Source: Brevundimonas sp. UBA7506 (GTDB lineage: Bacteria > Pseudomonadota > Alphaproteobacteria > Caulobacterales > Caulobacteraceae). From it: DNA of 64,000 nucleotides. How positions within the stretch are numbered: position 1 is the first letter of the stretch; every line of letters begins with the position of its first letter. This document shows, piece by piece, positions 41,833 through 53,343 of this stretch. Under the pieces are notes generated by a model. It was given only the letters and a program-made list of their open reading frames with translations. It did no database searches and was not told the DNA's origin. The DNA lies in assembly GCF_002479495.1 (NCBI RefSeq), contig NZ_DLNQ01000008.1:98900-162899 (forward strand). Direction: 5' to 3'. The translations under genes and the position numbers were made by a program.

Positions 41833-42968
41833 CAGACAATCTCCAGCATCATGAAGCCGATCATCGCCCGCCCGCTCTCGGGCACGATGCACAGCACCCT
41901 GTCTCCGCGCTTTCCGCGTCCCGACTTCCAGAAGGCGTCCAGCATGACCCAGATCGAGGCCGAGCCGACATTGCCGCTGTCGGCCAGGGTCGTGAACCAC
42001 TTCTCCTCCGGGATCATGGCGGCGGTGCTTTCCAGCAGGCCGACGATCTCCTGACGCAACGACCGCGCTGAGTAGTGGCACAACAGGTGGTCGACCTGAT
42101 CCGGGACGATCCTTCCGGCGTCCACCTTCTCCAGCCAGACGCCGATCCAGGCGCGAATGACGATCTTCAGCAGGTCGAAGTCCTGCAACAGGGCCACCGC
42201 CCCGGCCGCATGGGCCGCCGCCGGCCCGGCGTGGCTCCAGGCGCTGGTCATGTCGGCGCGCGCCTGCGGCGTCGATCCGGCCCACATGCAGGGATCGAAG
42301 CGCCCGGCCAGGGAGGTCATGTCGATCCATTCGACCTTCAGGCTCAGCCCCTCGGGCTTCGGCCTTGGCTCCATCACCACGGCGCCCGCTCCGTCCGACA
42401 GGGTGAAGCGCAGGAAGTCCGCCTCGATCCGCGCCCGGCCCTTGGCGTCCATCAGGGCCGTGCCCTCATAGAAATGCGGCCGGAACCAGCGCGAGGAGAA
42501 CTCGCCCGCACAGGCGGCGGCCACGTCCGCCTCGCCCGCGCGCACGCTCAGCCAGGCCCCCTTGGCCGCCATCAGGGCGCTGGCGCAGACCGACTGATAG
42601 CTGAAGGCCTCCAGCGGCCCCGCGCCCAGTTCGGCCTGAACCGCGCTGGCGTGGCCGGGCACCAGATAGTCGCCCTGCGTCGCCGCCGCGCCCAGATGCT
42701 GCAAATCGCCCAGACCGAGGCCCGCCGCGTCCAGGGCCGCCCGCACGGCGTCCGCGCACATCGAGGCGTTGGAGTGCAGCGGCGTCCCGTCCGGCGTCAG
42801 GGCGTAATGCCGCCCCTCGATCCCGTTCCAGCGCAGGGCGCGCCGCCCGACGGCGGACGCCCGACCGCCGATGCGACCGATGAAGTCCTCCATCCGGTCA
42901 TTGCCGATCCGTTCACCGGGCAGGACGGCGCCGGTCCCGGTGATGAAGACGTCGCGAAGCATACTCAT
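41832..42968 (-). CDS. StlD/DarB-family beta-ketosynthase (KAS III-like)
   Basis: This is a 378-residue thiolase-fold condensing enzyme. The N-terminus ([20 protein letters not shown], then [20 protein letters not shown]) matches the StlD/DarB pattern of dialkylresorcinol and cyclohexanedione synthases. The catalytic triad is present: Cys128 in [12 protein letters not shown], His298 in [10 protein letters not shown] and Asn333 in [14 protein letters not shown] 42968 was chosen; an ATG 6 nt later is possible. No DarA-type aromatase or acyl carrier protein gene lies nearby, so the product is probably not a classical dialkylresorcinol. It is the first gene of a three-gene operon. Confidence 0.85.
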   Translation of the reverse strand: MSMLRDVFITGTGAVLPGERIGNDRMEDFIGRIGGRASAVGRRALRWNGIEGRHYALTPDGTPLHSNASMCADAVRAALDAAGLGLGDLQHLGAAATQGDYLVPGHASAVQAELGAGPLEAFSYQSVCASALMAAKGAWLSVRAGEADVAAACAGEFSSRWFRPHFYEGTALMDAKGRARIEADFLRFTLSDGAGAVVMEPRPKPEGLSLKVEWIDMTSLAGRFDPCMWAGSTPQARADMTSAWSHAGPAAAHAAGAVALLQDFDLLKIVIRAWIGVWLEKVDAGRIVPDQVDHLLCHYSARSLRQEIVGLLESTAAMIPEEKWFTTLADSGNVGSASIWVMLDAFWKSGRGKRGDRVLCIVPESGRAMIGFMMLEIV

Positions 42969-43058
42969 GGCGCGGACCTTGGCCGCACGCCCCGACCCGC
43001 ACAAGCGGCAAACGGTCGGCTATGGCGTCATCGGCCCGCGCGCACTACCTTGACGTTC

Positions 43059-45419
<2,361 letters not shown>

Positions 45420-45529
45420 GGGAAAGCCCTGAGGCTTGGGCGCCACAGGGACGCAAAACCCGGCATCCCCTTCACATGAATAAGGGAACGGCTCGGAAAT
45501 TGCGGCATTGTCGTGTCGAAGGGTGCATC

Positions 45530-45859
45530 ATGTCGAAATCGAACAGTCCAGAATCCGACGACCGTCCCAACCTGCGGGTGGTCACCTCCCCCGAGGCCGA
45601 GGTCTATGACCTGATGCGCGCGCCAGAAACCACCGCCGAACGGGTCAAACGCCTGCAGGCCGAGGCGCGCGCCCTGGCGCTCGAACAGGTCGAGGCGCTG
45701 GAAGAGGTGCTGCTGAAGGCCGCCGACATGGCCAAGGAGATCGCCGAGGGCGGCGACGCCTACCCCGTCGGCGCCCGCGAACTGGCCCAACGCCTCGGCC
45801 AGGACCTGCCGGTCAAGGCCGAGACCATGAAGGCCATCATCGCCAAGAGCCATCCTTGA
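45530..45859 (+). CDS. Hypothetical protein (109 aa)
   Basis: This small soluble protein has an N-terminus that is polar (SNSPESDDRPNLRVVTSPEA). The middle is a long helix (TAERVKRLQAEARALALEQV, then EALEEVLLKAADMAKEIAEG) likely to form a coiled coil. The end, ARELAQRLGQDLPVKAETMK, is another helix. No enzyme motif is seen. It looks like a conserved Caulobacterales protein of unknown function. ATG 45530 lies 110 bp after uvrB and is probably expressed from its own promoter. Confidence 0.65.
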   Translation: MSKSNSPESDDRPNLRVVTSPEAEVYDLMRAPETTAERVKRLQAEARALALEQVEALEEVLLKAADMAKEIAEGGDAYPVGARELAQRLGQDLPVKAETMKAIIAKSHP

Positions 45860-45865
45860 TGCTGT

Positions 45866-45909
45866 AGGCCGCGGTCAGAAGGCTCCGCCTTCTCGACCCG
45901 ACGCGGCCT
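45866..45909. other. Nested hairpin after the 109-aa gene
   Basis: AGGCCGCG (45866-45873) pairs with CGCGGCCT (45902-45909), enclosing AGAAGG (45877-45882) and CCTTCT (45888-45893). It begins 7 nt after the stop codon. Without a T-tract it is not a classical terminator, but it may protect or end the transcript. Confidence 0.4.
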
Positions 45910-45947
45910 CGGCGCTTCGCGCGGCTCCCCAGCGAAGAAACACGCCG

Positions 45948-46235
45948 TCACCCGACGATGTCGGAAAACTCCGGATGGCGCTTCAACCACGCCACCGCAT
46001 AGCTGCAGTGCGGGATCAGGGTCAGGTTTTCCGCCCTCGCATGCTCGGCCATGGCCTGCATAAACCTTCCCGCCGCGCCCGAGCCGCGCAGGGCCGGGTG
46101 GGCCTCGACGTGCAGGATGACGCGGGCGTGGCCGCGAATGGCGTATTCGGCCCAGACGGGATGCTCGTTACCCTCGGCGTCGGCGAATTCCTGCTGGAAG
46201 CGGCGGTCGGCGGGCTGGTCGCGAAAGGCGCTCAT
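45948..46235 (-). CDS. Small GNAT-like acetyltransferase (YidJ/Gcn5-like)
   Basis: This 95-residue single-domain protein of the short GNAT-like family has [20 protein letters not shown], then [20 protein letters not shown], the acetyl-CoA loop (R-G-S-G), and [18 protein letters not shown] with the conserved Cys/Ser-Tyr and HPE end. The longer frame upstream belongs to neighbouring sequence. It is 14 bp downstream of the small membrane gene at 46250 on the same strand, so it may be the last gene of that transcript. The acceptor is unknown. Confidence 0.8.
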   Translation of the reverse strand: MSAFRDQPADRRFQQEFADAEGNEHPVWAEYAIRGHARVILHVEAHPALRGSGAAGRFMQAMAEHARAENLTLIPHCSYAVAWLKRHPEFSDIVG

Positions 46236-46249
46236 GAAGGCTCCTGAAA

Positions 46250-46624
46250 TCAGGCCGGCCGGTCGTTCAGCAGGGCCAGCAGACCCAGAACGCTTTTGAC
46301 CGTGAACCAGATCGTCACCAGCAGCAAAAGAAGCCCGAACAGGATCAGGAAGGGAATGCCGATCAGGAAGATGGAGGCCACGGCGCTGACCGCGATCAGC
46401 CCCCACAGCCCGATGGTGATCCAGAAGACCGACCAGAACAGGCTGATCTGGGCCTCGATGTGCTGGGCCGCCAGCCCCGTCGCCGAGCCCCGGCAGGCGT
46501 AGGCCACCACCAGCCCGACCAGAACCAGAAGGTTCGCGCTGGGGATCGACAGGACATAGAGGATCCAGGCCAGAACGGCCCCGTCCCGCCCATTGCCGCG
46601 CGCTTCGGAAATCTGATCCGTCAT
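46250..46624 (-). CDS. DUF4870-like small membrane protein
   Basis: This 124-residue protein has about three to four hydrophobic helices (about 17-42, 55-85, 86-112) and a Tic20/DUF4870-like pattern: a soluble start, helix, loop with [14 protein letters not shown], and two long helices. It is probably in the inner membrane. It follows a related small membrane gene by 9 bp, and the two look like paralogues in one operon. Function is unknown. Confidence 0.7.
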   Translation of the reverse strand: MTDQISEARGNGRDGAVLAWILYVLSIPSANLLVLVGLVVAYACRGSATGLAAQHIEAQISLFWSVFWITIGLWGLIAVSAVASIFLIGIPFLILFGLLLLLVTIWFTVKSVLGLLALLNDRPA

Positions 46625-46633
46625 GACAGGTCC

Positions 46634-47017
46634 TCAGTAGAACAGGCGCAGCGGGTGACGGATCGGACGGCCTTCCAGCAGGTCCTTCAGACCCAGGGCG
46701 CCGCGCACGATGGTCCACACCGCCATGACGAACAGGACGAAGACCCCGACGTTGATCAGGATCAGCACCACCCCGCCGATGATGGCGGCCACGGCGGCCA
46801 ACAGGGTCCGCTGCTGGAAGATGAAATGGCTGCGCGCCAGGGGATCAGACGGCGGGGCCTTGCGCCACATCCGCAGCAGGCCGATCGCCGCCGCCACGCC
46901 GAAGGTCGGCACGGCGAACAGGATCAGGGCATAGCCGACATAGAGGCTGGTCAGGTCGCCGGCCTGATCGGGCGAGGCCGCGCTCTTGCTGCTGCTGTAA
47001 TCGCCGGACTGGACCAT
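46634..47017 (-). CDS. Small membrane protein, related to its downstream neighbour
   Basis: This 127-residue protein has a polar Ser-rich N-terminus ([18 protein letters not shown]), then three hydrophobic helices (about 21-50, 70-95, 98-115) and the loop [16 protein letters not shown], which parallels [12 protein letters not shown] in the next gene. ATG 47017 was preferred over 47044 because AGAGG lies 5 nt before it. It is upstream of the pair 46250/45948 on the same strand. Function is unknown; it is probably in the inner membrane. Confidence 0.65.
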   Translation of the reverse strand: MVQSGDYSSSKSAASPDQAGDLTSLYVGYALILFAVPTFGVAAAIGLLRMWRKAPPSDPLARSHFIFQQRTLLAAVAAIIGGVVLILINVGVFVLFVMAVWTIVRGALGLKDLLEGRPIRHPLRLFY

Positions 47018-47075
47018 CGGAACCTCTTGAACGAGGCGGGACAATGGCGGGACGAACGGCCCCGCGCAACCGGCC

Positions 47076-47465
47076 TCAGCGTGAATAGGCGACTTCGCAG
47101 CCCGCCGCCGCCGCGCCGGGAATGGCGCCGGGCTTTTCCACCCGCACCTTGACCGCCAGGACGCGCGGATCGTTCAGGCAGGCCAGGGCGATGCGCTCGG
47201 CGAAGGTCTCGACCAGGGCGATGTGGTCGCCCCCCGCCAGTTCGCGGGCGATCCGGGCCACGCCCTCATAGTCCAGGGTGTCGGACAGGGTGCGGATCGG
47301 AGCGGCGCCCAGGTCCAGCTCGACGTCGACGAACAGGGGCTGCAGCCGGCCGTGCTCGTGGGCGTGAACCCCGATGGCGGCCTGAACCTCCAGACCGCGC
47401 ACCAGCACGGTCAGGCCCAGACGGCGCGGCTCGGAGGCCGTGAAAGGCGTGACGACGGCGCTCAC
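47076..47465 (-). CDS. Dihydroneopterin aldolase-like protein (FolB family), copy 2
   Basis: This 129-residue FolB-fold protein is read from GTG 47465, which overlaps the PTPS stop (GTGA). Conserved features are VRGLEVQAAIGVHAHEHGRL (about 19-38, the start of the FolB barrel), FVDVELDLGAA, TLDYEGVARIARELAGG, and HIALVETFAERIALACL with the conserved E-x-x-A segment. FolB enzymes cleave or epimerise dihydroneopterin derivatives. A second FolB-like gene lies 1.4 kb upstream in the same cluster, so the two probably act on different pterins. Confidence 0.82.
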   Translation of the reverse strand: MSAVVTPFTASEPRRLGLTVLVRGLEVQAAIGVHAHEHGRLQPLFVDVELDLGAAPIRTLSDTLDYEGVARIARELAGGDHIALVETFAERIALACLNDPRVLAVKVRVEKPGAIPGAAAAGCEVAYSR

Positions 47466-47998
47466 GACCAGGTCTCCAGCGGCAGGATGTCGTTGATGCT
47501 GAAATCGGCCCGGTCGCACCAGTCGCCCAGCTTCCAGGCCCGCTCCGCCTCGGTCAGGCCGCGCGTCAGCACGGTGTTTGTCGGCGTCTCCTCGATGGCC
47601 AGTTCGGCCAGGCGGAAGGGCAGGCCCTCGGCCGCGAGGATGGCTTCCAACTTGCGCCACAGGGCGATGACCAGGGCCTCGGTCGTCGGATCGCCGTCGA
47701 TGGTCAGGACCTGGTTCAGCCGTTGCGGCTCATGGCTCTGGAACCAGTCCAGCAGAGGGTCGGCGCGGTTCAGCTGGAAGGCATGGTCCAGACTGCGGTC
47801 GACAAAACCGTGCCAGCGCCGCTTCAGGTTCTCGAACGAGGCGGCGTGGTTCGACTGGCCGAAGGCGATCTCGGCCGTCGGCTCCAGCGTCACCTTGACG
47901 AACTCATTGTGCCCGTGCGGCACGGCGCACTTCGACCCCGCATCGGCGATCAGCCGGTGCGCCATCGAGAAGCGGCGGGTGAACTGGACGGCAGGCAT
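47462..47998 (-). CDS. 6-pyruvoyl-tetrahydropterin synthase / QueD family protein
   Basis: This 178-residue T-fold enzyme has zinc-binding His in [10 protein letters not shown] and in [10 protein letters not shown], and a catalytic-type Cys in [11 protein letters not shown] (C-x3-HGH, as in QueD). The C-terminal Glu is in [11 protein letters not shown]. It converts 7,8-dihydroneopterin triphosphate to a carboxy- or pyruvoyl-tetrahydropterin, or cleaves its side chain. ATG 47998 is used. Clustered with FolB and FolM-like genes rather than queC/queE, it more likely serves pterin cofactor synthesis than queuosine. Confidence 0.82.
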   Translation of the reverse strand: MPAVQFTRRFSMAHRLIADAGSKCAVPHGHNEFVKVTLEPTAEIAFGQSNHAASFENLKRRWHGFVDRSLDHAFQLNRADPLLDWFQSHEPQRLNQVLTIDGDPTTEALVIALWRKLEAILAAEGLPFRLAELAIEETPTNTVLTRGLTEAERAWKLGDWCDRADFSINDILPLETWS

Positions 47999-48092
47999 CA
48001 GGGGCAAGGGTTCCGAAAACGCAGTCGCCCCATATAGGCGCCGCGAAGGGTTCGCGCATCAACACCCTGACGACGGCGAAGTAAAGGCGGGT

Positions 48093-48872
48093 TCAGGAAA
48101 CCGGGATACCGTCAAAGGCCACGTCCCGCCCCCGACCGATCAGGCTCTCGCCCCCGTCGACGGTCAAGTTCTGCCCGGTCAGGCCGGGCGTCTCGAGGAT
48201 GAAGCGCACGGTGCGGGCCACGTCCTCCAGCGAGGCGCCGCGCCCCAGCGGGGTGTCGCGCCAGGCGGCCTCGTACTCGGCCTCGGTCTGCTCGCCGCTG
48301 CGCAGGATCAGGCCGGGCGAGACGCCGCACAGCCGGATGCGGGGCGCCAGCCCCATGGCCAGGGTCCGTGTCAGCCCCGCCAGACCGACCTTGCCGGCCG
48401 TATAGGCGAAGAAGTCCGGGTTCGGACTATCGACCTTGTGATCCAGGATATTGACCACCACCCCCTGCCCGTCCGCCGCCTCGACGGCCCTGGCGAAGTC
48501 GCGGATCAGGAAGACCGGGGCGGTCAGGTTCGACGCCAGATGCTCGCCCCACGACGCCTCGGTCAGGGTCGAAAGGGTATCGTAGCGAAACAGGGAGGCG
48601 TTGTTGATCAAGGCGTCGATGCGCCCGAAATGCGCAACCACCCGGTCAATCAGGCCATCGCGCTGGGCCGCCTCATTCAGGTCCGCCTGAAAGGCCGCGG
48701 CGCGCACGCCCATGCCGCTCAGCTCGGCGACCAGAGCCGCCGCCTCGTCCGCTCCGCCGCGATGATGGACGGCCACGTCCCAGCCCGCCTCGGCCAGGGC
48801 CCGCGCGATCCCGGCGCCGACGCGACGCGCGGCCCCGGTGATCAGCACCACCTTGTTCAGGGGTTCGGCCAT
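48093..48872 (-). CDS. SDR-family pteridine reductase (FolM-like)
   Basis: This 259-residue short-chain dehydrogenase has the nucleotide-binding motif LITGAARRVGAGIARALAEA. The Arg in TGAARRVG fits the TGxxxRxG pattern of pteridine reductases (PTR1/FolM). NNAS is present, and the catalytic Tyr-x3-Lys is in FFAYTAGKVGLAG (about 161-165). It starts immediately after the stop of the FolB copy 1 gene. Expected reaction: NADPH-dependent reduction of dihydropterins such as dihydromonapterin. Substrate not proven. Confidence 0.85.
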   Translation of the reverse strand: MAEPLNKVVLITGAARRVGAGIARALAEAGWDVAVHHRGGADEAAALVAELSGMGVRAAAFQADLNEAAQRDGLIDRVVAHFGRIDALINNASLFRYDTLSTLTEASWGEHLASNLTAPVFLIRDFARAVEAADGQGVVVNILDHKVDSPNPDFFAYTAGKVGLAGLTRTLAMGLAPRIRLCGVSPGLILRSGEQTEAEYEAAWRDTPLGRGASLEDVARTVRFILETPGLTGQNLTVDGGESLIGRGRDVAFDGIPVS

Positions 48873-49286
48873 TCAGCCCGGCCTGCGGCGGAAGATTTCC
48901 ACGCCCGCGCCCGCGGCTTCGGGGAAGATGTGCGGCTTGGTGATCCGCACCCGGCAGGCCTCGACCGGCGGCAGGGCGAAGCAGACGCCGATCAGCTCCT
49001 CGACCAGGGTCTCCAGCAGCTCGACATGATCGCGTCCGCGCCAGCCGGCGATGTGATCGCGCACCCGGTCGTAGTCGATGAAGCCGCCGTCAGCGCCAGT
49101 CTTGGGCAAAGGCCAGGCGGCGAACATCTCGACATTGACGATCAGCCGCGTGGGGCGCTCAACGTGCCGCTCCCACGGGTGCAGGCCGATGCGCACATCG
49201 ACTGCTACATCCGACAACAGGACGCGGACATGGTCCCCGGCGTGACGCCAGTCGAACCCGCCCGCGCCGGCGGCCGATTCAGTCAA
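48873..49286 (-). CDS. folB: Dihydroneopterin aldolase (FolB family), copy 1
   Basis: This 137-residue FolB protein appears to start at TTG 49286, inside the end of a 26-residue ORF. Conserved features are VLLSDVAVDVRIGLHPWERH, PTRLIVNVEMFAA, GGFIDYDRVRDHIAGW, HVELLETLVEELIGVCF and VRITKPHIFPEAAGAGVEIF. It converts dihydroneopterin to hydroxymethyl-dihydropterin plus glycolaldehyde in folate synthesis. It heads the pterin genes (folB - folM-like - PTPS - folB-like). Confidence 0.85.
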   Translation of the reverse strand: MTESAAGAGGFDWRHAGDHVRVLLSDVAVDVRIGLHPWERHVERPTRLIVNVEMFAAWPLPKTGADGGFIDYDRVRDHIAGWRGRDHVELLETLVEELIGVCFALPPVEACRVRITKPHIFPEAAGAGVEIFRRRPG

Positions 49287-49359
49287 CCCGGCCGAACTCG
49301 TAGAAGTTCACGGCGGCGATGACGGCGATGAAGGTGAAGATGATGGCGATGGCCAGCAT
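49279..49359 (-). CDS. Tiny membrane peptide (26 aa) ahead of the pterin genes
   Basis: This ORF begins MLAIAIIFTFIAVIAAVNFY, is almost entirely one hydrophobic helix, and ends with an EFGRVD tail. It has an AGGAG ribosome site 7 nt before the ATG. Its last codons overlap the TTG start of folB by 8 nt (TTGACTGA), so folB translation may be coupled to it. It may be a leader peptide or a real small membrane protein. Confidence 0.6.
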   Translation of the reverse strand: MLAIAIIFTFIAVIAAVNFYEFGRVD

Positions 49360-49421
49360 GGGAAGGCTCCTGTTCAAAGCTTCGCATAGAGCGCCGCGAC
49401 CCTTGGTTCAAGCCGGAGCCT

Positions 49422-49709
49422 TTAGCCTCGCTTATCCATCCACTTCCAGACCCGGGCGAACAGTTCAAAGACCAGGAAAAATCCCGCCATGATGACGAGC
49501 ATGCCAAGCGCCTGACCGATAAGCGCCCAGCGGAAACCAGCATCCAGAATCTCGACGCCGGTCATCCAAACCAAAGACAGCGCCATGAAGCCGAGCATGA
49601 CGCGGGCGAGGTTGATGACAAATCGACCATAGGCAGAAACGAACCGGGGAGGCCGGGTCAACCTCAGCCTCAGCTTGCTTTCAGGATCGGAGAAGTCGGG
49701 CGGCGACAT
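49422..49709 (-). CDS. Small membrane protein, hypothetical (95 aa)
   Basis: This 95-residue protein has a polar N-terminus (SPPDFSDPESKLRLRLTRPP) and two hydrophobic helices (about 28-52 and 61-85), ending FARVWKWMDKRG. Basic residues before helix 1 and at the end suggest both ends are in the cytoplasm. No family is recognised. It is divergent from the NUDIX gene and upstream of the 26-residue peptide on the same strand. Confidence 0.6.
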   Translation of the reverse strand: MSPPDFSDPESKLRLRLTRPPRFVSAYGRFVINLARVMLGFMALSLVWMTGVEILDAGFRWALIGQALGMLVIMAGFFLVFELFARVWKWMDKRG

Positions 49710-49777
49710 GACCGGAACCTCTCATCAACGCCGCCGTCCGGCTAGGGTTGAAAAGCGAACCATGACATCGTCGCCCC

Positions 49778-50251
49778 ATGACCACCTGGCGCACCCGAAT
49801 CGAGCCCTTCACCCGGCCGCTTTTCTTCGCCGTCTCGCGGATGAGCCGGGGCATGACGCTGGGCGTGCGCGGGGTGGCGACGGATGGCGAAGGCCGGGTG
49901 CTGCTGGTCAAGCACACCTATCTGCACGGCTGGTGGCTGCCCGGCGGGGGCGTGGACCGGGGCGAGACGACCCAGGCCGCCGTGGTCCGCGAATTGCGTG
50001 AAGAAGCGGGGCTGATCGCCCGCTCGGAACCCCGGCTGATTTCCGCCCATTCCAACGAACGCTTCTTTCCCGGCGATCACGTCCTGGTCTTCGCCATCGA
50101 CGCCTTCGACCTGACCGAGCGCACCAGCCACGGCGAGATCGCCGAGATCGGCTGGTTCGCCCCCGACGCCTTGCCCGAGGACACGACCCGCGCCACCCGC
50201 GACCGCCTGGCCGAGATCTTCGGCGACGCGCCCGCCGATCCGAACTGGTAG
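49778..50251 (+). CDS. NUDIX-family hydrolase
   Basis: This 157-residue protein carries a complete Nudix box: GGGVDRGETTQAAVVRELRE followed by EAGL (about 49-73, G-x5-E-x7-REUxEExGU). It hydrolyses a nucleoside diphosphate linked to another group; the target cannot be told. An N-terminal Arg-rich stretch (RTRIEPFTRPLFFAVSRMSR) is present, as in several Nudix proteins of this group. It lies 9 bp upstream of the small DMT transporter gene, probably in one operon. Confidence 0.9.
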   Translation: MTTWRTRIEPFTRPLFFAVSRMSRGMTLGVRGVATDGEGRVLLVKHTYLHGWWLPGGGVDRGETTQAAVVRELREEAGLIARSEPRLISAHSNERFFPGDHVLVFAIDAFDLTERTSHGEIAEIGWFAPDALPEDTTRATRDRLAEIFGDAPADPNW

Positions 50252-50260
50252 GGTCCGCCC

Positions 50261-50707
50261 ATGCAGACACCGATCCTCGTCTTTCTGACCTTGCTGCTGG
50301 CGGGCGCCGCCACGGCCTTGCAGGGACCGACCAACGCCCGGCTGGTGACAGCGGTCGGCTCGCCGCTGAACGCCGCCTTCATCTCCTTCGCCGTCGGCAC
50401 GGTGGCTCTGGGCGTGCTGGCCATGATCGTGCAGACGCGGCCGGACGTCGGGGCGATGAAGGCCCTGCCCTGGTGGGCGTGGATGGGCGGCTTCTACGGC
50501 TGCGCCTTCGTCATTTCCGCCGCCTGGGGCGTGCCGCGTCTCGGGGTGGCGACCACCATCACCGTCATGATCGCCGGCCAGCTTCTGCTCAGTCTCGCCC
50601 TCGACCACTTCGGCGCCCTGGGGGTCGAAAAGCAGCCGCTGAGCCTGGGCCGCATCGCCGGGGTCGCCCTGGTGATCGGCGGCGTGGTTCTGGTTCGCCG
50701 CTCCTGA
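50261..50707 (+). CDS. DMT-superfamily transporter (YdcZ/DUF606-like)
   Basis: This 148-residue protein has five hydrophobic helices filling almost the whole length. The pattern [20 protein letters not shown] (about 19-38) and [20 protein letters not shown] is typical of the five-helix YdcZ/DUF606 family, thought to work as dimers. The substrate is unknown. It sits between a NUDIX hydrolase and uvrC on the same strand, with a 16-bp gap to uvrC. Confidence 0.8.
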   Translation: MQTPILVFLTLLLAGAATALQGPTNARLVTAVGSPLNAAFISFAVGTVALGVLAMIVQTRPDVGAMKALPWWAWMGGFYGCAFVISAAWGVPRLGVATTITVMIAGQLLLSLALDHFGALGVEKQPLSLGRIAGVALVIGGVVLVRRS

Positions 50708-50723
50708 GCCTATATCCGCCCCA

Positions 50724-52613
50724 ATGACCGACGAGACGATCGACACCGCCGCGACCGAGCCCCTGCCGCTTCAGGCCACGGCCCTGATCGCCGACGAGGC
50801 GCGCCGCGCCCCGGACAAGCCCGGCGTCTATCGCATGTACGGCGAGGACGGCGACTGCCTCTATGTCGGCAAGGCCAAGTCGCTGAAGAAGCGCATCGTC
50901 CAGTACGCGCAAGGGCGTTTCCACACCCAGCGCATCGGCCTGATGGTGTCGCTGACCCGCTCGATGGAGTTGGTGGTCACCACCACCGAAACAGAGGCCC
51001 TGATCCTCGAAGCGGGCTACATCAAGCGGCTGAAACCCCGCTTCAACGTCCTTTTGAAGGACGACAAGTCCTTCGCCGAGATCATGATCCGGCGCGACCA
51101 CCGCGCGCCCCAGGTGAGGAAGCATCGCGGCGCCCACACGACGCCCGGCGCCTATTTCGGCCCCTTCGCCTCGACCTGGGCGGTGAACCGGACGCTGAAC
51201 ACCCTGCAGAAGGCCTTTCTGCTGCGCACCTGTTCCGACAGCGTCTATGAGACCCGCACCCGACCCTGCATGCTGCATCAGATCAAGCGCTGCTCGGCCC
51301 CCTGCACCGGTCTGATCAGCCTGGAGGACTACGGCGATCTGGTGAAGGAGGCCGAGGCCTTCCTGCGCGGCAAGTCGCGCGCCGTCATCGCCCGCCTGTC
51401 GGAGGAAATGCAGACGGCCTCGGACGAGATGGAGTTCGAACACGCCGCCCGGGTGCGCGACCGCATCCGCGCCCTGTCGGCCATCGCCATGGAATCGGGC
51501 CTCAACGCCGAGGGCGCGGGCGACGCCGAGGCCGACGTCATGGCCCTGCATTCCGAGGGCGGCCAGGCCTGCGTCCAGGTCTTCTTCTATCGCGCGGGCC
51601 AGAACTGGGGCGGCCGCGCCTACTTCCCGCGCATCGACAAGTCGGACACCGATCCCGAAATCCTCGGCGCCTTCCTGGCCCAGTTCTACGAGGACAAGCC
51701 GATCCCGCGTCAGATCCTGTCCAACGTCCGCCCGCACGAGCTGGAGCTGCTGCAAGAGGCCTTCACCCTGAAGTCGGGCCGCAAGGTCGAGATCGCCCGC
51801 CCCCAGCGCGGCGAGAAGCTGGCCGTCGTCGACTACGCCCTGACCAACGCCCGCGAGGCCCTCGGTCGCAAGATGGCCGAGAATTCCGCCACATCGAAGA
51901 TTCTGGACGAGGTCTGCGAGGCCTTCGGCCTGGACGCCCGCCCCGAGCGGATCGAGGTCTATGACAACGCCCACATCCAGGGGACCAATGCGGTCGGCGG
52001 GATGATCGTCGCGGGGCCCGAGGGCTTCCGCAAGAACCAGTACCGCAAGTTCAACATCCGCGGCGACGACCTGACCCCCGGCGACGACTACGGCATGATG
52101 CGCGAGGTCATGCGCCGCCGCTTCGGCAAGATGGTCAAGGACGAAGAGGCCGGCGAGGTCGTCGAGCGGCCCGATCTGCTGCTGATCGACGGCGGCGCGG
52201 GGCAACTGGCCGAGGTGCTGGCGGTGCTGGCCGACCTGGGCGTCGACGACATCACCGCCGTCGGCGTGGCCAAGGGACCGGACCGGGACGCGGGCAAGGA
52301 GCATTTCTTCATGCCCGGCAAGCCGCCCTTCATGCTGCCGATGAAGAGCCCGGCCCTCTATTACATCCAGCGCCTGCGCGACGAGGCCCACCGCTTCGCC
52401 AACGGCGCCCACGCCAAGCGTCGCTCGATGGACATCAGCAAGAACCCGCTGGACGAGATCGAGGGCGTCGGCCCCTCGCGCAAGAAGGCCCTGCTGCACG
52501 CCTTCGGCTCGGCCAAGGGGGTATCGCGCGCCTCGGTCGCCGACCTGGTCAAGGTCCCCGGCGTCAATCAGGCCCTGGCCGAGCGCATCCACGGTTTCTT
52601 CCACAAGTCCTGA
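50724..52613 (+). CDS. uvrC: Excinuclease ABC subunit C
   Basis: This 629-residue UvrC has a GIY-YIG nuclease domain at about 28-110 ([24 protein letters not shown]), a Cys-rich linker ([30 protein letters not shown]), and a UVR domain ([20 protein letters not shown]). The C-terminal RNase-H-like domain has [20 protein letters not shown] and [14 protein letters not shown]; two helix-hairpin-helix motifs end the protein ([18 protein letters not shown]). It makes both incisions in nucleotide-excision repair with UvrB. It is followed by carbonic anhydrase and pgsA, the latter a common uvrC neighbour. Confidence 0.97.
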   Translation: MTDETIDTAATEPLPLQATALIADEARRAPDKPGVYRMYGEDGDCLYVGKAKSLKKRIVQYAQGRFHTQRIGLMVSLTRSMELVVTTTETEALILEAGYIKRLKPRFNVLLKDDKSFAEIMIRRDHRAPQVRKHRGAHTTPGAYFGPFASTWAVNRTLNTLQKAFLLRTCSDSVYETRTRPCMLHQIKRCSAPCTGLISLEDYGDLVKEAEAFLRGKSRAVIARLSEEMQTASDEMEFEHAARVRDRIRALSAIAMESGLNAEGAGDAEADVMALHSEGGQACVQVFFYRAGQNWGGRAYFPRIDKSDTDPEILGAFLAQFYEDKPIPRQILSNVRPHELELLQEAFTLKSGRKVEIARPQRGEKLAVVDYALTNAREALGRKMAENSATSKILDEVCEAFGLDARPERIEVYDNAHIQGTNAVGGMIVAGPEGFRKNQYRKFNIRGDDLTPGDDYGMMREVMRRRFGKMVKDEEAGEVVERPDLLLIDGGAGQLAEVLAVLADLGVDDITAVGVAKGPDRDAGKEHFFMPGKPPFMLPMKSPALYYIQRLRDEAHRFANGAHAKRRSMDISKNPLDEIEGVGPSRKKALLHAFGSAKGVSRASVADLVKVPGVNQALAERIHGFFHKS

Positions 52614-52657
52614 TCAGGACTTGAGCCGGAAACCGCTGCGGGTCTAGGAAGGCGCTC

Positions 52658-53272
52658 ATGACCAATGAACTGATCAAGGGCTATCACCGCTTCCGCCAGA
52701 ACCGGTGGCCGTCCGAACGCGCCGAGTACGAGGCCCTGGCCGCGAACGGGCAGAAGCCGCACACCCTGGTCGTGGCCTGTTCCGACAGCCGCGCCGACCC
52801 GGCCCTGATCTTCGACACCGCCCCAGGCGAGCTGTTCGTGGTGCGCAACGTCGCCAACCTGGTCCCGCCCTATGAGCCGGACGGCAAGCTGCACGGCGTC
52901 TCGGCGGCGCTGGAGTTCGGCGTCAACGTGCTGAAGGTCCAGCACGTGGTGGTCATGGGCCACGCCTCGTGCGGCGGGGTCAACGCCATGCGCAACGGCG
53001 CCCCGTCCAACTGCCAGGACTTCGTCGCCCCCTGGGTCGCCCAGGGCGTGCCCGCCGTCAGCGCCGCCATTGAGGGCGTGGCCGCCGACGAGCAGGAAAC
53101 CGTGGCCGAAGAGGCCGTGGTCCGCCTGTCGCTGGACAACCTGCGCACCTTCCCCTGGATCGCCGAGAAGGAAGCGGCGGGCGAACTGCGCCTCAGCGGC
53201 CTGCACTTCGGCATCGCCGCCGGCATCCTGACCAAGCTGACCGGCGCCAAGCGCTTCGAGCGCCTGGACTGA
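52658..53272 (+). CDS. Beta-class carbonic anhydrase
   Basis: This 204-residue protein has its zinc ligands and catalytic dyad visible: Cys in VVACSDSRADPALIF (about 41, with the Asp-Arg dyad SRADP), and His and Cys in VVMGHASCGGVNAM (about 102-105). These are the beta-CA C...H-x2-C set. It interconverts CO2 and bicarbonate in the cytoplasm or inner-membrane face. The ATG at 52658 follows a GGAAGGCG element. It lies between uvrC and pgsA, which is a modest departure from the usual adjacent uvrC-pgsA order. Confidence 0.94.
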   Translation: MTNELIKGYHRFRQNRWPSERAEYEALAANGQKPHTLVVACSDSRADPALIFDTAPGELFVVRNVANLVPPYEPDGKLHGVSAALEFGVNVLKVQHVVVMGHASCGGVNAMRNGAPSNCQDFVAPWVAQGVPAVSAAIEGVAADEQETVAEEAVVRLSLDNLRTFPWIAEKEAAGELRLSGLHFGIAAGILTKLTGAKRFERLD

Positions 53273-53343
53273 GCCTCGGCCGAGGGCGACAGGTCGTCGC
53301 CCTCGCATCGCGCCGCGAACCATGCCACACCGCAGGCGTTGCA

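Noticed and set aside
41832..42968. Ketosynthase as an ordinary fatty-acid FabH
   Set aside because: The N-terminal segment and the operon with a diiron protein fit the StlD/DarB group better; no fatty-acid synthesis genes are adjacent.
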